A stretch of DNA of 64,000 nt from assembly GCA_046328715.1 (NCBI GenBank), contig JAXLWB010000020.1, positions 1-64,000 of the forward strand, read 5' to 3'. Positions 49,982-57,520 of the stretch are shown here, piece by piece (position 1 is the stretch's first letter; the number at the start of each line of letters is the position of its first letter). Made by a program: the position numbers and the translations under genes. Source of the DNA: JAXLWB01 sp046328715. Lineage in GTDB: Bacteria; Chloroflexota; Anaerolineae; Caldilineales; Caldilineaceae. The notes below the pieces were generated by a model that worked only from the letters and a program-made list of their open reading frames with translations, did no database searches and was not told where the DNA came from.

Positions 49982-51330
49982 GCGATTTTGTTGTGTGTCG
50001 CCAAGATTTGGGTGTATTGTTCTATGTACAATTGGGCTTCTTTGGCCAACGATGTAACTTGGTATTGTCCCGGTTTGGGATTGGCAATATCCTCCTTAAT
50101 TTTGTTCAGGATCTCCGGCTGGTCAATCATCATCTGCATCTTTTGCTGTAAATCGGCCACATCCCCTACTCGAAAGGTAAAGCCATTCAGTCCATCGGTG
50201 ACACATTCGGTCATGCCCCCTACATCGGAGACGAGGGTTGGCACGCCAGATGCCTGGGCCTCTTGCATGATCAAGGGTAGATTTTCGTGCCAAACTGAGG
50301 GGACGACGACCACATCGATCTGATTCAACAACGCTCCAACCTGGTCTTGTGTATAAACTCCACCGTAGTAGATGCGTGGATCAATCTGGGCTGCCTGTTC
50401 TATATCGGCGCGTAAAGGACCGTCGCCATAGATATGAAGACGTACCCGCCGTGACGGCAAGCGTTTGAAGGCAGTGAGTAAAAGTGAGATCCCTTTTTCG
50501 GGAACCAGCCGACCTCCGAATAGAAAGACAAGAGGCTGTTCGCTTGGATAAGAGCGTTTGTTGAATGATAACTTTTGGCAATCAATGCCATAGGGGATGT
50601 AGGTGATCTGTAATCCCTTAACTTCACGTTGGAAAATTCGTGCCATGTAGTTTGAGGGCGCAACAATCGCACCAGCCTGGTCTAGTAATCTTTGCATATC
50701 TGTCTGACGTGCGGCAATCTGTCGGTCGCTGTATGCAGGACAAGCTAGTTTGCATTCTTTGCCGTTGCGTGGCCCTGCACATGTCGCTCCTGTTTCATTG
50801 ATCAAGGTATGCCTTGGGCAAATCAACCAGAACGAGGTTAGGGTAATGAGATACGGGATCTGTAGTCGTTGCGCAGCATAGATTAACTCTGCATTGCGGA
50901 GTAAATAGCCAGCGTGAATTACATCTGGCGCTTCTCGCTGCAACAACTCTTCTGCAAAGCCTGTGAGATTTGGGTCGGAAAATTGAAAATGATTTCTATC
51001 TGCCCAAGTGGCGCGAAAACCTAAGACTGGTACACCTTCATAGATCTCTTCATAACTTTGAATGGCCTCGATCTTTGGTGCAATGTACTTGTGCCAAATT
51101 GTTTGCAAACCAGCGTAGAGTTGTACGATTGCAGCCAGCTTTTTTAGTTGACTGCGCAAAGGAGCGTCCGTCGCTTTGCTTGGCGTCTTATAGTGATTAT
51201 TTTTATCATAGGTGACGATCTTGACCTGATGACCCTGGGCTTGAGCGCGTTGTGCAAGCTGTAGAATGAACTTTTCACTTCCACCATGATGGGCTGGATA
51301 GAATTCGTGAATAAGGTAGAGAATCTTCAT
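49978..51330 (-). CDS. Glycosyltransferase family 4
   Basis: A 450-residue GT-B enzyme from the ATG at 51330, which overlaps the upstream stop as ATGA; the longer frame is an artefact. MKILYLIHEFYPAHHGGSEK is the classic GT4 N-terminus. The donor-side half has PLVFLFGGRLVPEKGISLLL, VRLHIYGDGPLRADIEQA, VVPSVWHENLPLIMQEAQAS and GLNGFTFRVGDVADL, including the E-x7-E-type acids. Cysteines (CPRHTL, CAGPRNGKECKLACP) form a small cluster unique to this copy, which might bind a metal. Acceptor unknown. Confidence 0.9.
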   Translation of the reverse strand: MKILYLIHEFYPAHHGGSEKFILQLAQRAQAQGHQVKIVTYDKNNHYKTPSKATDAPLRSQLKKLAAIVQLYAGLQTIWHKYIAPKIEAIQSYEEIYEGVPVLGFRATWADRNHFQFSDPNLTGFAEELLQREAPDVIHAGYLLRNAELIYAAQRLQIPYLITLTSFWLICPRHTLINETGATCAGPRNGKECKLACPAYSDRQIAARQTDMQRLLDQAGAIVAPSNYMARIFQREVKGLQITYIPYGIDCQKLSFNKRSYPSEQPLVFLFGGRLVPEKGISLLLTAFKRLPSRRVRLHIYGDGPLRADIEQAAQIDPRIYYGGVYTQDQVGALLNQIDVVVVPSVWHENLPLIMQEAQASGVPTLVSDVGGMTECVTDGLNGFTFRVGDVADLQQKMQMMIDQPEILNKIKEDIANPKPGQYQVTSLAKEAQLYIEQYTQILATHNKIA

Positions 51331-52052
51331 CGTTGCGTTTCGGACCAAACTGGGGATATGATTAGATCGCTCTTGCCTGCCCGATTTTCGTCCAGACGCA
51401 TTTTGATAATTTGCAGATAATCGCTGCGACGCTCCTGCGTGCGACGGGTCAGGTTCGTTGTGTGAAGACGGCGCCGCATGACTATGGTGGGCAAATTTGC
51501 CGATTGTAACCCCAACCTCTGCGCACGCCCATACCAATCGATAAATTCGCCAATCGTCCAGGTGGTGGCAAACGGGCCAACCCTGGCAAAACTTTGACGG
51601 CGGATGAGCATAGCGCCGACATGAAGCCCTGTCATAATGGGCTGTGGCGGCATGGCAGGCTGTTGTTCCGGGGGGAGCTCCGGACTGATAAACTGCTCGA
51701 CCTGACCGAAGACCATGTCAAGTGCAGGGTGCTTGTACAGGTAGTCGATCTGCAGCGCCAGTTTGTCGGGTGGCCAGAGATCGTCCGCATCCAAAAAAGC
51801 CAGGAACTCACCCTGGGCAGCCTCAACTCCTCGATTGCGTGCGGCCCCCGGTCCGGCATTGGCCTGACGTATACACTGCACCTGGGGGGAATACTCTTCT
51901 GCAATCTGCACGCTTTGGTCAGTTGAGCCATCATCGACCACAAGAAGCTCCAATCGCTGCCACCCCTGAGCCAAAATGCTTTCAATGGCGGCACCCAAGT
52001 AACGCGCGCCATTGTAAACGGGGACAACGACACTGATTCTTGGCTGTTTCAT
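51327..52052 (-). CDS. Glycosyltransferase family 2
   Basis: A 241-residue GT-A enzyme: ISVVVPVYNGARYLGAAIES, LELLVVDDGSTDQSVQIAEE, GEFLAFLDADDLWPPDKLAL with the DxD, then GLHVGAMLIRRQSFARVG and FIDWYGRAQRLGL. Length is short but complete for the simplest GT2 type. Overlaps both neighbours by 4 bases. Donor sugar not predictable. Confidence 0.9.
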   Translation of the reverse strand: MKQPRISVVVPVYNGARYLGAAIESILAQGWQRLELLVVDDGSTDQSVQIAEEYSPQVQCIRQANAGPGAARNRGVEAAQGEFLAFLDADDLWPPDKLALQIDYLYKHPALDMVFGQVEQFISPELPPEQQPAMPPQPIMTGLHVGAMLIRRQSFARVGPFATTWTIGEFIDWYGRAQRLGLQSANLPTIVMRRRLHTTNLTRRTQERRSDYLQIIKMRLDENRAGKSDLIISPVWSETQR

Positions 52053-52789
52053 GGTTTACTTACCCTTACGTCTCGTTGTGACTGGCGCTGACGTTGGATC
52101 GAAGCATGGAACGCTCGCAACGTCTCTTGCGCCATGCCAGGACTATGAGAGAGATTGCTGTCATGAATCCGTTTGTAGACCAATGGCTCTTCTACAATTG
52201 CAAAGGGAATCGCCGCATCTTTGGCGCGTAGGAACCAATCTGCGTCATCGCTGTAGCGATAATGCTCATCGAAGCCACCTACTCGATGAAAGGTGTCGCA
52301 GCGCACCAGGAGCGCGCTGGGTAAGATGCACGGTGGGTTGTTTTGGTAGTGAGATTGGTTGAGCGAAACCGGCCATCTTGTGCTGCTTTCTAGCTGAACA
52401 TGCATGTGGCTGAGCACAAAGCCCAACGTTGGTCGTTGCGCCAACCATTCAACCTGGCGCTGCAATTTGTGTGGATGCCACCAATCATCGGCGTCAAGAA
52501 ACGCTAATAGCGTACCTTGCGCTAGCGCCACTCCGCGGTTGCGCGCGGCTGCTGGACCACGATTGCTCTGGTATAGATAGCGGATCTGTGGCACGCTTTG
52601 CGTTTCCCACAGTTTAGCTAGATCCACAACGACATCCTTAGCGTCATCAACGGAACCATCATCAATGACGATGATTTCTTGTGGCTGGTAACTCTGCTCG
52701 TAGACACTCGTAAGGGCAGCGGTAAGATAGGCCGCATTGTTATAGACGGGGACAATGACACTTACTGAATTGTGATCGTTGTTAGCCAT
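52049..52789 (-). CDS. Glycosyltransferase family 2
   Basis: A 246-residue GT-A enzyme related to the next gene: VSVIVPVYNNAAYLTAALTS, QEIIVIDDGSVDDAKDVVVD, LLAFLDADDWWHPHKLQRQV and HRVGGFDEHYRYSDDADWFL. It is the first gene of the glycosyltransferase run; the 100-base gap to the HPr-kinase-like gene holds no clear promoter. Likely adds one of the first sugars, but order is inferred only from position. Confidence 0.9.
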   Translation of the reverse strand: MANNDHNSVSVIVPVYNNAAYLTAALTSVYEQSYQPQEIIVIDDGSVDDAKDVVVDLAKLWETQSVPQIRYLYQSNRGPAAARNRGVALAQGTLLAFLDADDWWHPHKLQRQVEWLAQRPTLGFVLSHMHVQLESSTRWPVSLNQSHYQNNPPCILPSALLVRCDTFHRVGGFDEHYRYSDDADWFLRAKDAAIPFAIVEEPLVYKRIHDSNLSHSPGMAQETLRAFHASIQRQRQSQRDVRVSKP

Positions 52790-52890
52790 GATGAGCTATC
52801 GTTTCAGATGATACAAGCAATGCGGTTGCCATGAAGCAACAATTCTTGAGCTGTGAAAATGTTTTTTCGTATAAAGTATCGGTATGGTTG

Positions 52891-54024
52891 TTACAGCTTA
52901 GCCAACAAATCCGCTATCAAGGTTGGAATTTGGACAAGGTCTGGGCCTAATTCCAAACGATAACAGGGCAGTTTCCGCACGAGCTCTCCTAATTGGCGGA
53001 GAATCTGCTCTTTTTCTCCAATCAACTGAAAGACTGTACTCGGTGCCACTTGCAAGAGTGCGGTAGCTGGTGAAACGGCGTTTATGCTGCTTTCCCCTGC
53101 TGGTTTGATTTGGGGGAGCAAGATGGCTTTGAGCGGAAGGTTGGGCCAGATTTGGGCTGTAAAGTCCGTAGCAAAGAAATAGAGTGCCTTGTCTGCATCA
53201 GCGTAACGATTAGAACTTTGGGCAGTTTGCAGACGCGGGAAGCGCATCAGATCGGCAAAATGCACCTTTCCTGAACTGTAAAGTGTGTAGGTAATGGGAC
53301 GAGGCGTTGCGCCCTGAACATGCCCCACCAAACAATAATCATCGCCAAGATAGGCCAGGCCGGCGTTTAGACAAGCTAAGGCTGTAGTTGATTTCCCAGA
53401 TCCACTTTTGCCTACTAACAGTACAGCCCCAGCCGAGGTACCGACGGCGGCACCATGTACGACTTGGTAACCTCGTTGACCAAGCCACCAATGAAGCAAG
53501 GTAAGCAAGGGCGCGCCACCATCGGCCAGTGGCAATTGACCGGCATCATGAACCCAACAGATCGCCTCGTTGCATTGACTGTCCAACATTGTGAACATCT
53601 GAAACGAGGGTTGAAAAAAGCTGCGAAAGCGTTCAGAGTGCGCATAACATCCCCACGCCCTGTGATCTGGCTCTGGCTGGTGTAGCAGCGCAGGCAGAGG
53701 TGGCAAGAACACCCCGGTCGTTGTGCTCTCCCAGAGTTTGATCGTCAGCGCGGGCTTCACATGAGGCGTAGTCGCCAAATGGGTCAGGGCGGGTGTCAAT
53801 TGGTCGACCAAAGCTTGACTAGCAAAGTGCAAACGGATCACATGCCCATCAAGCTGATAAAAATAGTCAAGGTTGGGCGTAGAAAGTTGGACCGCTCTTT
53901 CAAAGGCGCACGTAACAGCCGCCCACACGTCGGTTAGCGTGTGTGAAGTTGGTTGCTGAAAGTCCACAGTCGGAGTAGTGGCTGTGTATACTTCAGTTTG
54001 AAAGACATCACTGCGACTTTGCAT
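52891..54024 (-). CDS. HPr-kinase-like ATP-binding protein
   Basis: A protein of about 377 residues related to HPr serine kinase/phosphorylase C-terminal domains: YQVVHGAAVGTSAGAVLLVG, Walker A GKSGSGKSTTALACLNAG, AYLGDDYCLVG, then LKAILLPQIKPAGESSINAV. This version is known from peptide clusters (lasso and related RiPPs) where it sits with PqqD-like and nucleotidyltransferase proteins. Here it follows the PqqD gene with a 17-base overlap (ATG at 54024 assumed; ATGs at 54048/54051 also possible). Its substrate in these systems is unknown; phosphorylation of a peptide or sugar is a reasonable guess. Confidence 0.82.
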   Translation of the reverse strand: MQSRSDVFQTEVYTATTPTVDFQQPTSHTLTDVWAAVTCAFERAVQLSTPNLDYFYQLDGHVIRLHFASQALVDQLTPALTHLATTPHVKPALTIKLWESTTTGVFLPPLPALLHQPEPDHRAWGCYAHSERFRSFFQPSFQMFTMLDSQCNEAICWVHDAGQLPLADGGAPLLTLLHWWLGQRGYQVVHGAAVGTSAGAVLLVGKSGSGKSTTALACLNAGLAYLGDDYCLVGHVQGATPRPITYTLYSSGKVHFADLMRFPRLQTAQSSNRYADADKALYFFATDFTAQIWPNLPLKAILLPQIKPAGESSINAVSPATALLQVAPSTVFQLIGEKEQILRQLGELVRKLPCYRLELGPDLVQIPTLIADLLAKL

Positions 54025-54463
54025 AAGGCCAACCGGCTTCAGCAACATCATGGATCGGATCGAGCAGCAGTAGATCTTGCATGTCGGTATACTTATTGAG
54101 TGAGGGTGGCGTAAAGCGGCGTTGAGCATTGGGAGACGGACTGATCATCACCATATTGCTGGCAGGAGGCTGTGAATGCGCACCGATGCCGTTGGGCACA
54201 ATTAATTTTTCTTGAACTAGTTCCGCCAGAAATTTTTCCACGGGATCCTCTATCTCTTTAGAGTTCAGCACATAGGTCGCAGCAATTCTGGCGACAATTT
54301 CCGGGCAATTAGCACCTTGTTGTAATAATTGCCAAACTTCAGCACCACTCTGATCTAGGCTGTAGTAGGTGCCACTCTCTAAATTGATAATGACGGTTTC
54401 GTCATTAAAGACTTCAAAGACCACATTTGGCTGATTAATCCGAAAGGTTTGTATAAATTTCAT
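54008..54463 (-). CDS. PqqD-family protein (RiPP-recognition-element-like) with DPIH tail
   Basis: A 151-residue protein from the ATG at 54463. The PqqD fold is seen in VFEVFNDETVIINLESGTYY, SLDQSGAEVWQLLQQGANC and a helical FLAELVQEKLIVPNG. After a linker of low complexity (PSPNAQ) comes a conserved-looking tail PPSLNKYTDMQDLLLLDPIH, ending EAGWP. In RiPP systems this domain binds the leader of the precursor peptide. No precursor peptide is recognised nearby, so the domain may bind its own tail, a carrier protein, or a hidden peptide. It is the first gene of the cluster as transcribed. Confidence 0.85.
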   Translation of the reverse strand: MKFIQTFRINQPNVVFEVFNDETVIINLESGTYYSLDQSGAEVWQLLQQGANCPEIVARIAATYVLNSKEIEDPVEKFLAELVQEKLIVPNGIGAHSQPPASNMVMISPSPNAQRRFTPPSLNKYTDMQDLLLLDPIHDVAEAGWPYAKSQ

Positions 54464-54661
54464 CGCGTTTTCCCGTAGAAGGATGTTTTTGATGTGTGGA
54501 AATTTGGAAATAGTTATGCTCAATTACATAGTAACGCACTTAATTATTTAAGTCAATTCGGTAAGGATGCATTCACCTTGCAAAACTTTCTTTGTTATCA
54601 ACTTTTGTATCACTTGAAGGGCTGTAAATGTGGTTGCTTTATATGGAAGTGTGAGACGAGG

Positions 54662-55309
54662 TCAGTTATGGGGAAGATTTCCAGTTGCAACTGTGAGAAT
54701 CTCTTCAACGCTATCGCAGATCTTCAAGCGTGTGTACTTCTGAAGTTCGGATGGTTTGGTAAAGCCCCAGGCCACGCCGAGGAAGTCGATGCCACAAGCG
54801 GCAGCCGCTTCTGCATCGCGAATTTCATCGCCGACACAAAGTGCATCTGTAGGCAAGCATCTGCACTGCTTTAGGAGCGTGCTAAATCTTCGTTGTTTGC
54901 CGTAAAGCGCTGCGCCGTAGGAACTGGCACGAACCAGTGCCATATTTTGAGTTCCGAGCACTGCCTTCACATTCTTTTCACTGTTCGATGTGACGATGGC
55001 GATGTCGATGGCGGTATTGGTGAGCGTGTGCAGCAGCTCATCGACGCCGGGGAAGGGTTTGATCTCGCTGACTTGCTCGTTCATCAAGCGGCGCATATGG
55101 TGAATGATGAAAGGCAGCTTCCACCACGCGATCCCAAATTGTGCCATCAATTGTCGACTGCTGTAGCCGCGCAACTCCTCTAGTCGATCCAGATCGGGTG
55201 GCGTAAAGTGAAAGCGTTGGGCCACCGAATGTACCGAGCGCATGAACCAGCCAAACGAGTCAGCCAATGTTCCATCAAAGTCGAAGATGACTAACTTGTA
55301 CGCTGCCAT
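54662..55309 (-). CDS. HAD-family phosphatase (phosphoglycolate-phosphatase-like)
   Basis: A 215-residue hydrolase from the ATG at 55309. Motif I VIFDFDGTLADSFG, motif II-like IAIVTSNSEKNVKA, motif III Lys in GAALYGKQRRFSTLLK, motif IV CVGDEIRDAEAAAACGIDF. The alpha-helical cap between motifs I and II fits the Gph/subclass I group. Likely a cytoplasmic sugar-phosphate or metabolite phosphatase. It is separated from the PqqD gene by about 200 bases, so it may not belong to the cluster. Confidence 0.88.
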   Translation of the reverse strand: MAAYKLVIFDFDGTLADSFGWFMRSVHSVAQRFHFTPPDLDRLEELRGYSSRQLMAQFGIAWWKLPFIIHHMRRLMNEQVSEIKPFPGVDELLHTLTNTAIDIAIVTSNSEKNVKAVLGTQNMALVRASSYGAALYGKQRRFSTLLKQCRCLPTDALCVGDEIRDAEAAAACGIDFLGVAWGFTKPSELQKYTRLKICDSVEEILTVATGNLPHN

Positions 55310-55379
55310 GCAGATCCTATTGTTCCTTGGACTTCGTGCAGAAGACTGCATGCAAGAACTCGGTCTTGCTTATATCACT

Positions 55380-55410
55380 CATTTGCCAATGCTTCAAGCA
55401 TTGGCAAATG
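55380..55410. repeat. Near-perfect 31-bp palindrome
   Basis: A 15-bp arm CATTTGCCAATGCTT, one base, then its exact reverse complement. With almost no loop it reads more like an operator or a REP-type unit than a normal terminator. It lies between the HAD gene start and the end of the repeat-protein gene. Confidence 0.6.
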
Positions 55411-55524
55411 AATAGTGCATCAAATCTCAACCCCTGTCAATCCGAAATCTATGGGGATGTCCACGTTGGAATAAAGCAAAGAGAAGGACCGGCTTGGCAG
55501 GTGTATGCTACAGGTGGTTTTGGA

Positions 55525-55604
55525 GCGCAATCAAGTGCAATTGATTGCGCACAATCGAGTAAGAGGATTCACCCTATCCAGTATGTTTAACTAGATAGGG
55601 TGAA
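55525..55604. terminator. Two further hairpins downstream of the Thr-Pro repeat protein gene
   Basis: A 10-bp stem (55525-55534/55541-55550, 6-base loop) and an 11-bp stem (55568-55578/55594-55604, 15-base loop) lie within 105 bases past the stop codon of the repeat-protein gene. They probably end or stabilise that transcript. No U-run is seen. Confidence 0.5.
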
Positions 55605-55627
55605 GTGAGCTGGAACAACAGACTCGG

Positions 55628-57220
55628 TTAGCGGGAAATTAGCGGGAGGTAGCTGCGATTGGAGAATTCTGGCGTACCGAACAAGCCAAAGACTGTCAGG
55701 TGTGTGATCGTAAAGGTAATGCGATTGTTGGCCAGGTCACGTTCGATCAGTGTAATCCCATCCGTCTGCCATTGGTTGGTAGCGGGATTGAAGTAGGAGA
55801 TCGCTAGATTGGCTTCGTCCAGACCGGCAACATCGCTATCATTGTAGGTAAGCGTCAGTGTGATTGGTTGTTGGAAGTGGAAGTTGTCAATCAAGCCAGC
55901 TTGATTAAAGGCGTCCAGGTCAAAGAGCATGTTACCAAATTGGAAACCAGTGGGTGGTGCCAATGGCAAAGTTTCAAGCGCTGTATACGCCAACGTGATG
56001 GTATCGCTGACTGCACCACTCGGTAATTGCACCATGATCGATGCCCCTTGCGTGTCTGTGTAGATCAAGGTAGCAGGCTGATTCGGTGACACTGCAACGG
56101 TTGCATTAGGCGTCGTTGTTGTGGTAGGAGTAGCGGTTGGCGTGTTTACCTCTGTTGCTGTTCCGGTTACAGTGGCTGTATTCGTCGGCGTGCTCGTGGG
56201 CGGCACTGGCGTGTTGGTCTGGGTAGTTGTTGGCACAGACGTGTGGGTCGGCGTGCCGGTGGGCGGTACAGGCGTGTTGGTCTGTGTGGTGGTTGGCACA
56301 GACGTATTGGTCGGTGTGCCCGTCGGTGACTCTGGCGTGTTGGTCAAGACCGCTGTCGGGGCGGTTGGTACCGGTGTTTGGGACTGAGTGCTGGTAGGCA
56401 CAGACGTATTGACCGGTGTGCCGGTGGGCGGCACTGACGTGTCGGTAGACGTTGCGCTGGGTACAGACGGATTTGTCGGTGTGCTGGTGGGCGGCACTGG
56501 CGTGTCGGTCGACGTTGCGCTGGGCACGGACGGATTTGTCGGTGTGCTGGTGGGCGGCACTTGCGTGTGGGTTGACGTTGCGCTGGGCACAGGCGAATTT
56601 GTCGGTGTGCTGGTAGGCGGTACTGGTGTGTCGGTTGACGTTGCGCTGGGCACAGGCGAATTTGTCGGTGTGCTGGTGGGCGGCACCTGCGTGTGGGTTG
56701 ACGTTGCGCTTGGCACAGGCGAATTTGTCGGTGTGCTGGTAGGCGGCACTGGCGTGTCGGTCGACGTTGCGCTTGGTACGGACGGATTTGTTGGTGTGCT
56801 GGTGGGTAATACCGGTGTATAAGTCGGTGTCGCCGTCGGAGCTGTTGAGATTGGCGTGTTGGTTGGTGGCGCGTCGGTTGGGGTCGCCGTTGGGGCGGTT
56901 GATATTGGCGTGCTGGTCGGTGCGGTGTTGGTTGGGGTCGCCGTTGGAGCGGTTGATATTGGTGTGCTGGTTGGTGGGACGAGTTGGAATGAGCTTAGTG
57001 ACTTCCCTGTGCCACCCAAGAGTAAAGGCAGATAGATCGGACGGGATGCTGTGGAAACTGTCTCTGTCAATGATGGCTGCTCTGCTTGTGCCCGAGTGGA
57101 GATAGCGCCAATCGAGCCGAGGTTAACACTGAGCAAGAGGACAACGAGGGCAACCCGCATGAGAAGTAGATGATTTGTGCGTGCGAGACGAACATGTCGG
57201 TTTGATCTGTTTGTTTTCAT
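55628..57220 (-). CDS. Secreted Thr/Pro-repeat surface protein with C-terminal YLPLI tail
   Basis: A 530-residue protein from the ATG at 57220. A signal peptide (LLLMRVALVVLLLSVNLGSI) is followed by IYLPLLLGGTG, then some 300 residues of Thr-Pro-Ser repeats (see the repeat entry) and a globular end of about 150 residues: IYTDTQGASIMVQLPSGAVS, LPLAPPTGFQFGNMLFDLDA, ITLTLTYNDSDVAGLDEANL. It closes with SYLPLISR. The Thr-Pro stretch looks like a glycosylated wall spacer, and the YLPLI tail is shared with the protein at 57521. Function unknown; cell-surface display is inferred. The ORFs on the other strand here are shadows of the repeats. Confidence 0.8.
   Translation of the reverse strand: MKTNRSNRHVRLARTNHLLLMRVALVVLLLSVNLGSIGAISTRAQAEQPSLTETVSTASRPIYLPLLLGGTGKSLSSFQLVPPTSTPISTAPTATPTNTAPTSTPISTAPTATPTDAPPTNTPISTAPTATPTYTPVLPTSTPTNPSVPSATSTDTPVPPTSTPTNSPVPSATSTHTQVPPTSTPTNSPVPSATSTDTPVPPTSTPTNSPVPSATSTHTQVPPTSTPTNPSVPSATSTDTPVPPTSTPTNPSVPSATSTDTSVPPTGTPVNTSVPTSTQSQTPVPTAPTAVLTNTPESPTGTPTNTSVPTTTQTNTPVPPTGTPTHTSVPTTTQTNTPVPPTSTPTNTATVTGTATEVNTPTATPTTTTTPNATVAVSPNQPATLIYTDTQGASIMVQLPSGAVSDTITLAYTALETLPLAPPTGFQFGNMLFDLDAFNQAGLIDNFHFQQPITLTLTYNDSDVAGLDEANLAISYFNPATNQWQTDGITLIERDLANNRITFTITHLTVFGLFGTPEFSNRSYLPLISR
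56428..56817 (-). repeat. 63-bp tandem repeat (about six copies) in the surface protein gene
   Basis: The 21-residue unit is VPPTSTPTNSPVPSATSTDT plus one residue. Copies alternate between a THTQ and a TDTP ending, giving a 126-bp higher-order pattern in the middle. The near identity at DNA level points to recent unequal crossover or slippage. Confidence 0.8.
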
Positions 57221-57460
57221 AGGATGGTTGGATGATGAATGATGAAAATCAAGGTACCGCCTGTTTTGCGTTGCTCCTGTAAAAATACAGAGAGACAACA
57301 ATGATAATAACGAGGAAATGGAACTTAAAAAGGAAAATTAACTTTTGCGAAATTGAGTTTAAATTTAATTTAAGATAGTCTAGTTTAGAGGAAAGGAAAA
57401 TGCAAATAAAAGCAGGGGTAGATCGAAAGAAAATAGAAAGGATGCCCAACCCGTGTTGGA

Positions 57461-57504
57461 CGCCGAAGGGATGAAAATAGGGGGATTTTGTCATCCCTTC
57501 AGCG
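57461..57504. terminator. Hairpin between the metalloprotease and repeat-protein genes
   Basis: Arms CGCCGAAGGGATGA and TCATCCCTTCAGCG (one mismatch) form a stem of about 10-14 bp, 17 bases after the stop of the metalloprotease gene. No U-run. A likely transcript end; nothing else is seen between 57221 and 57460 except A/T-rich sequence. Confidence 0.5.
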
Positions 57505-57520
57505 TGCGGTCGAGTAAACT

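Noticed and set aside
56121..56822. Plus-strand ORFs rich in V-G-V-P-V-G-G-T-G
   Set aside because: These are the antisense reading of the Thr-Pro repeats; the minus-strand frame has the signal peptide and globular end.
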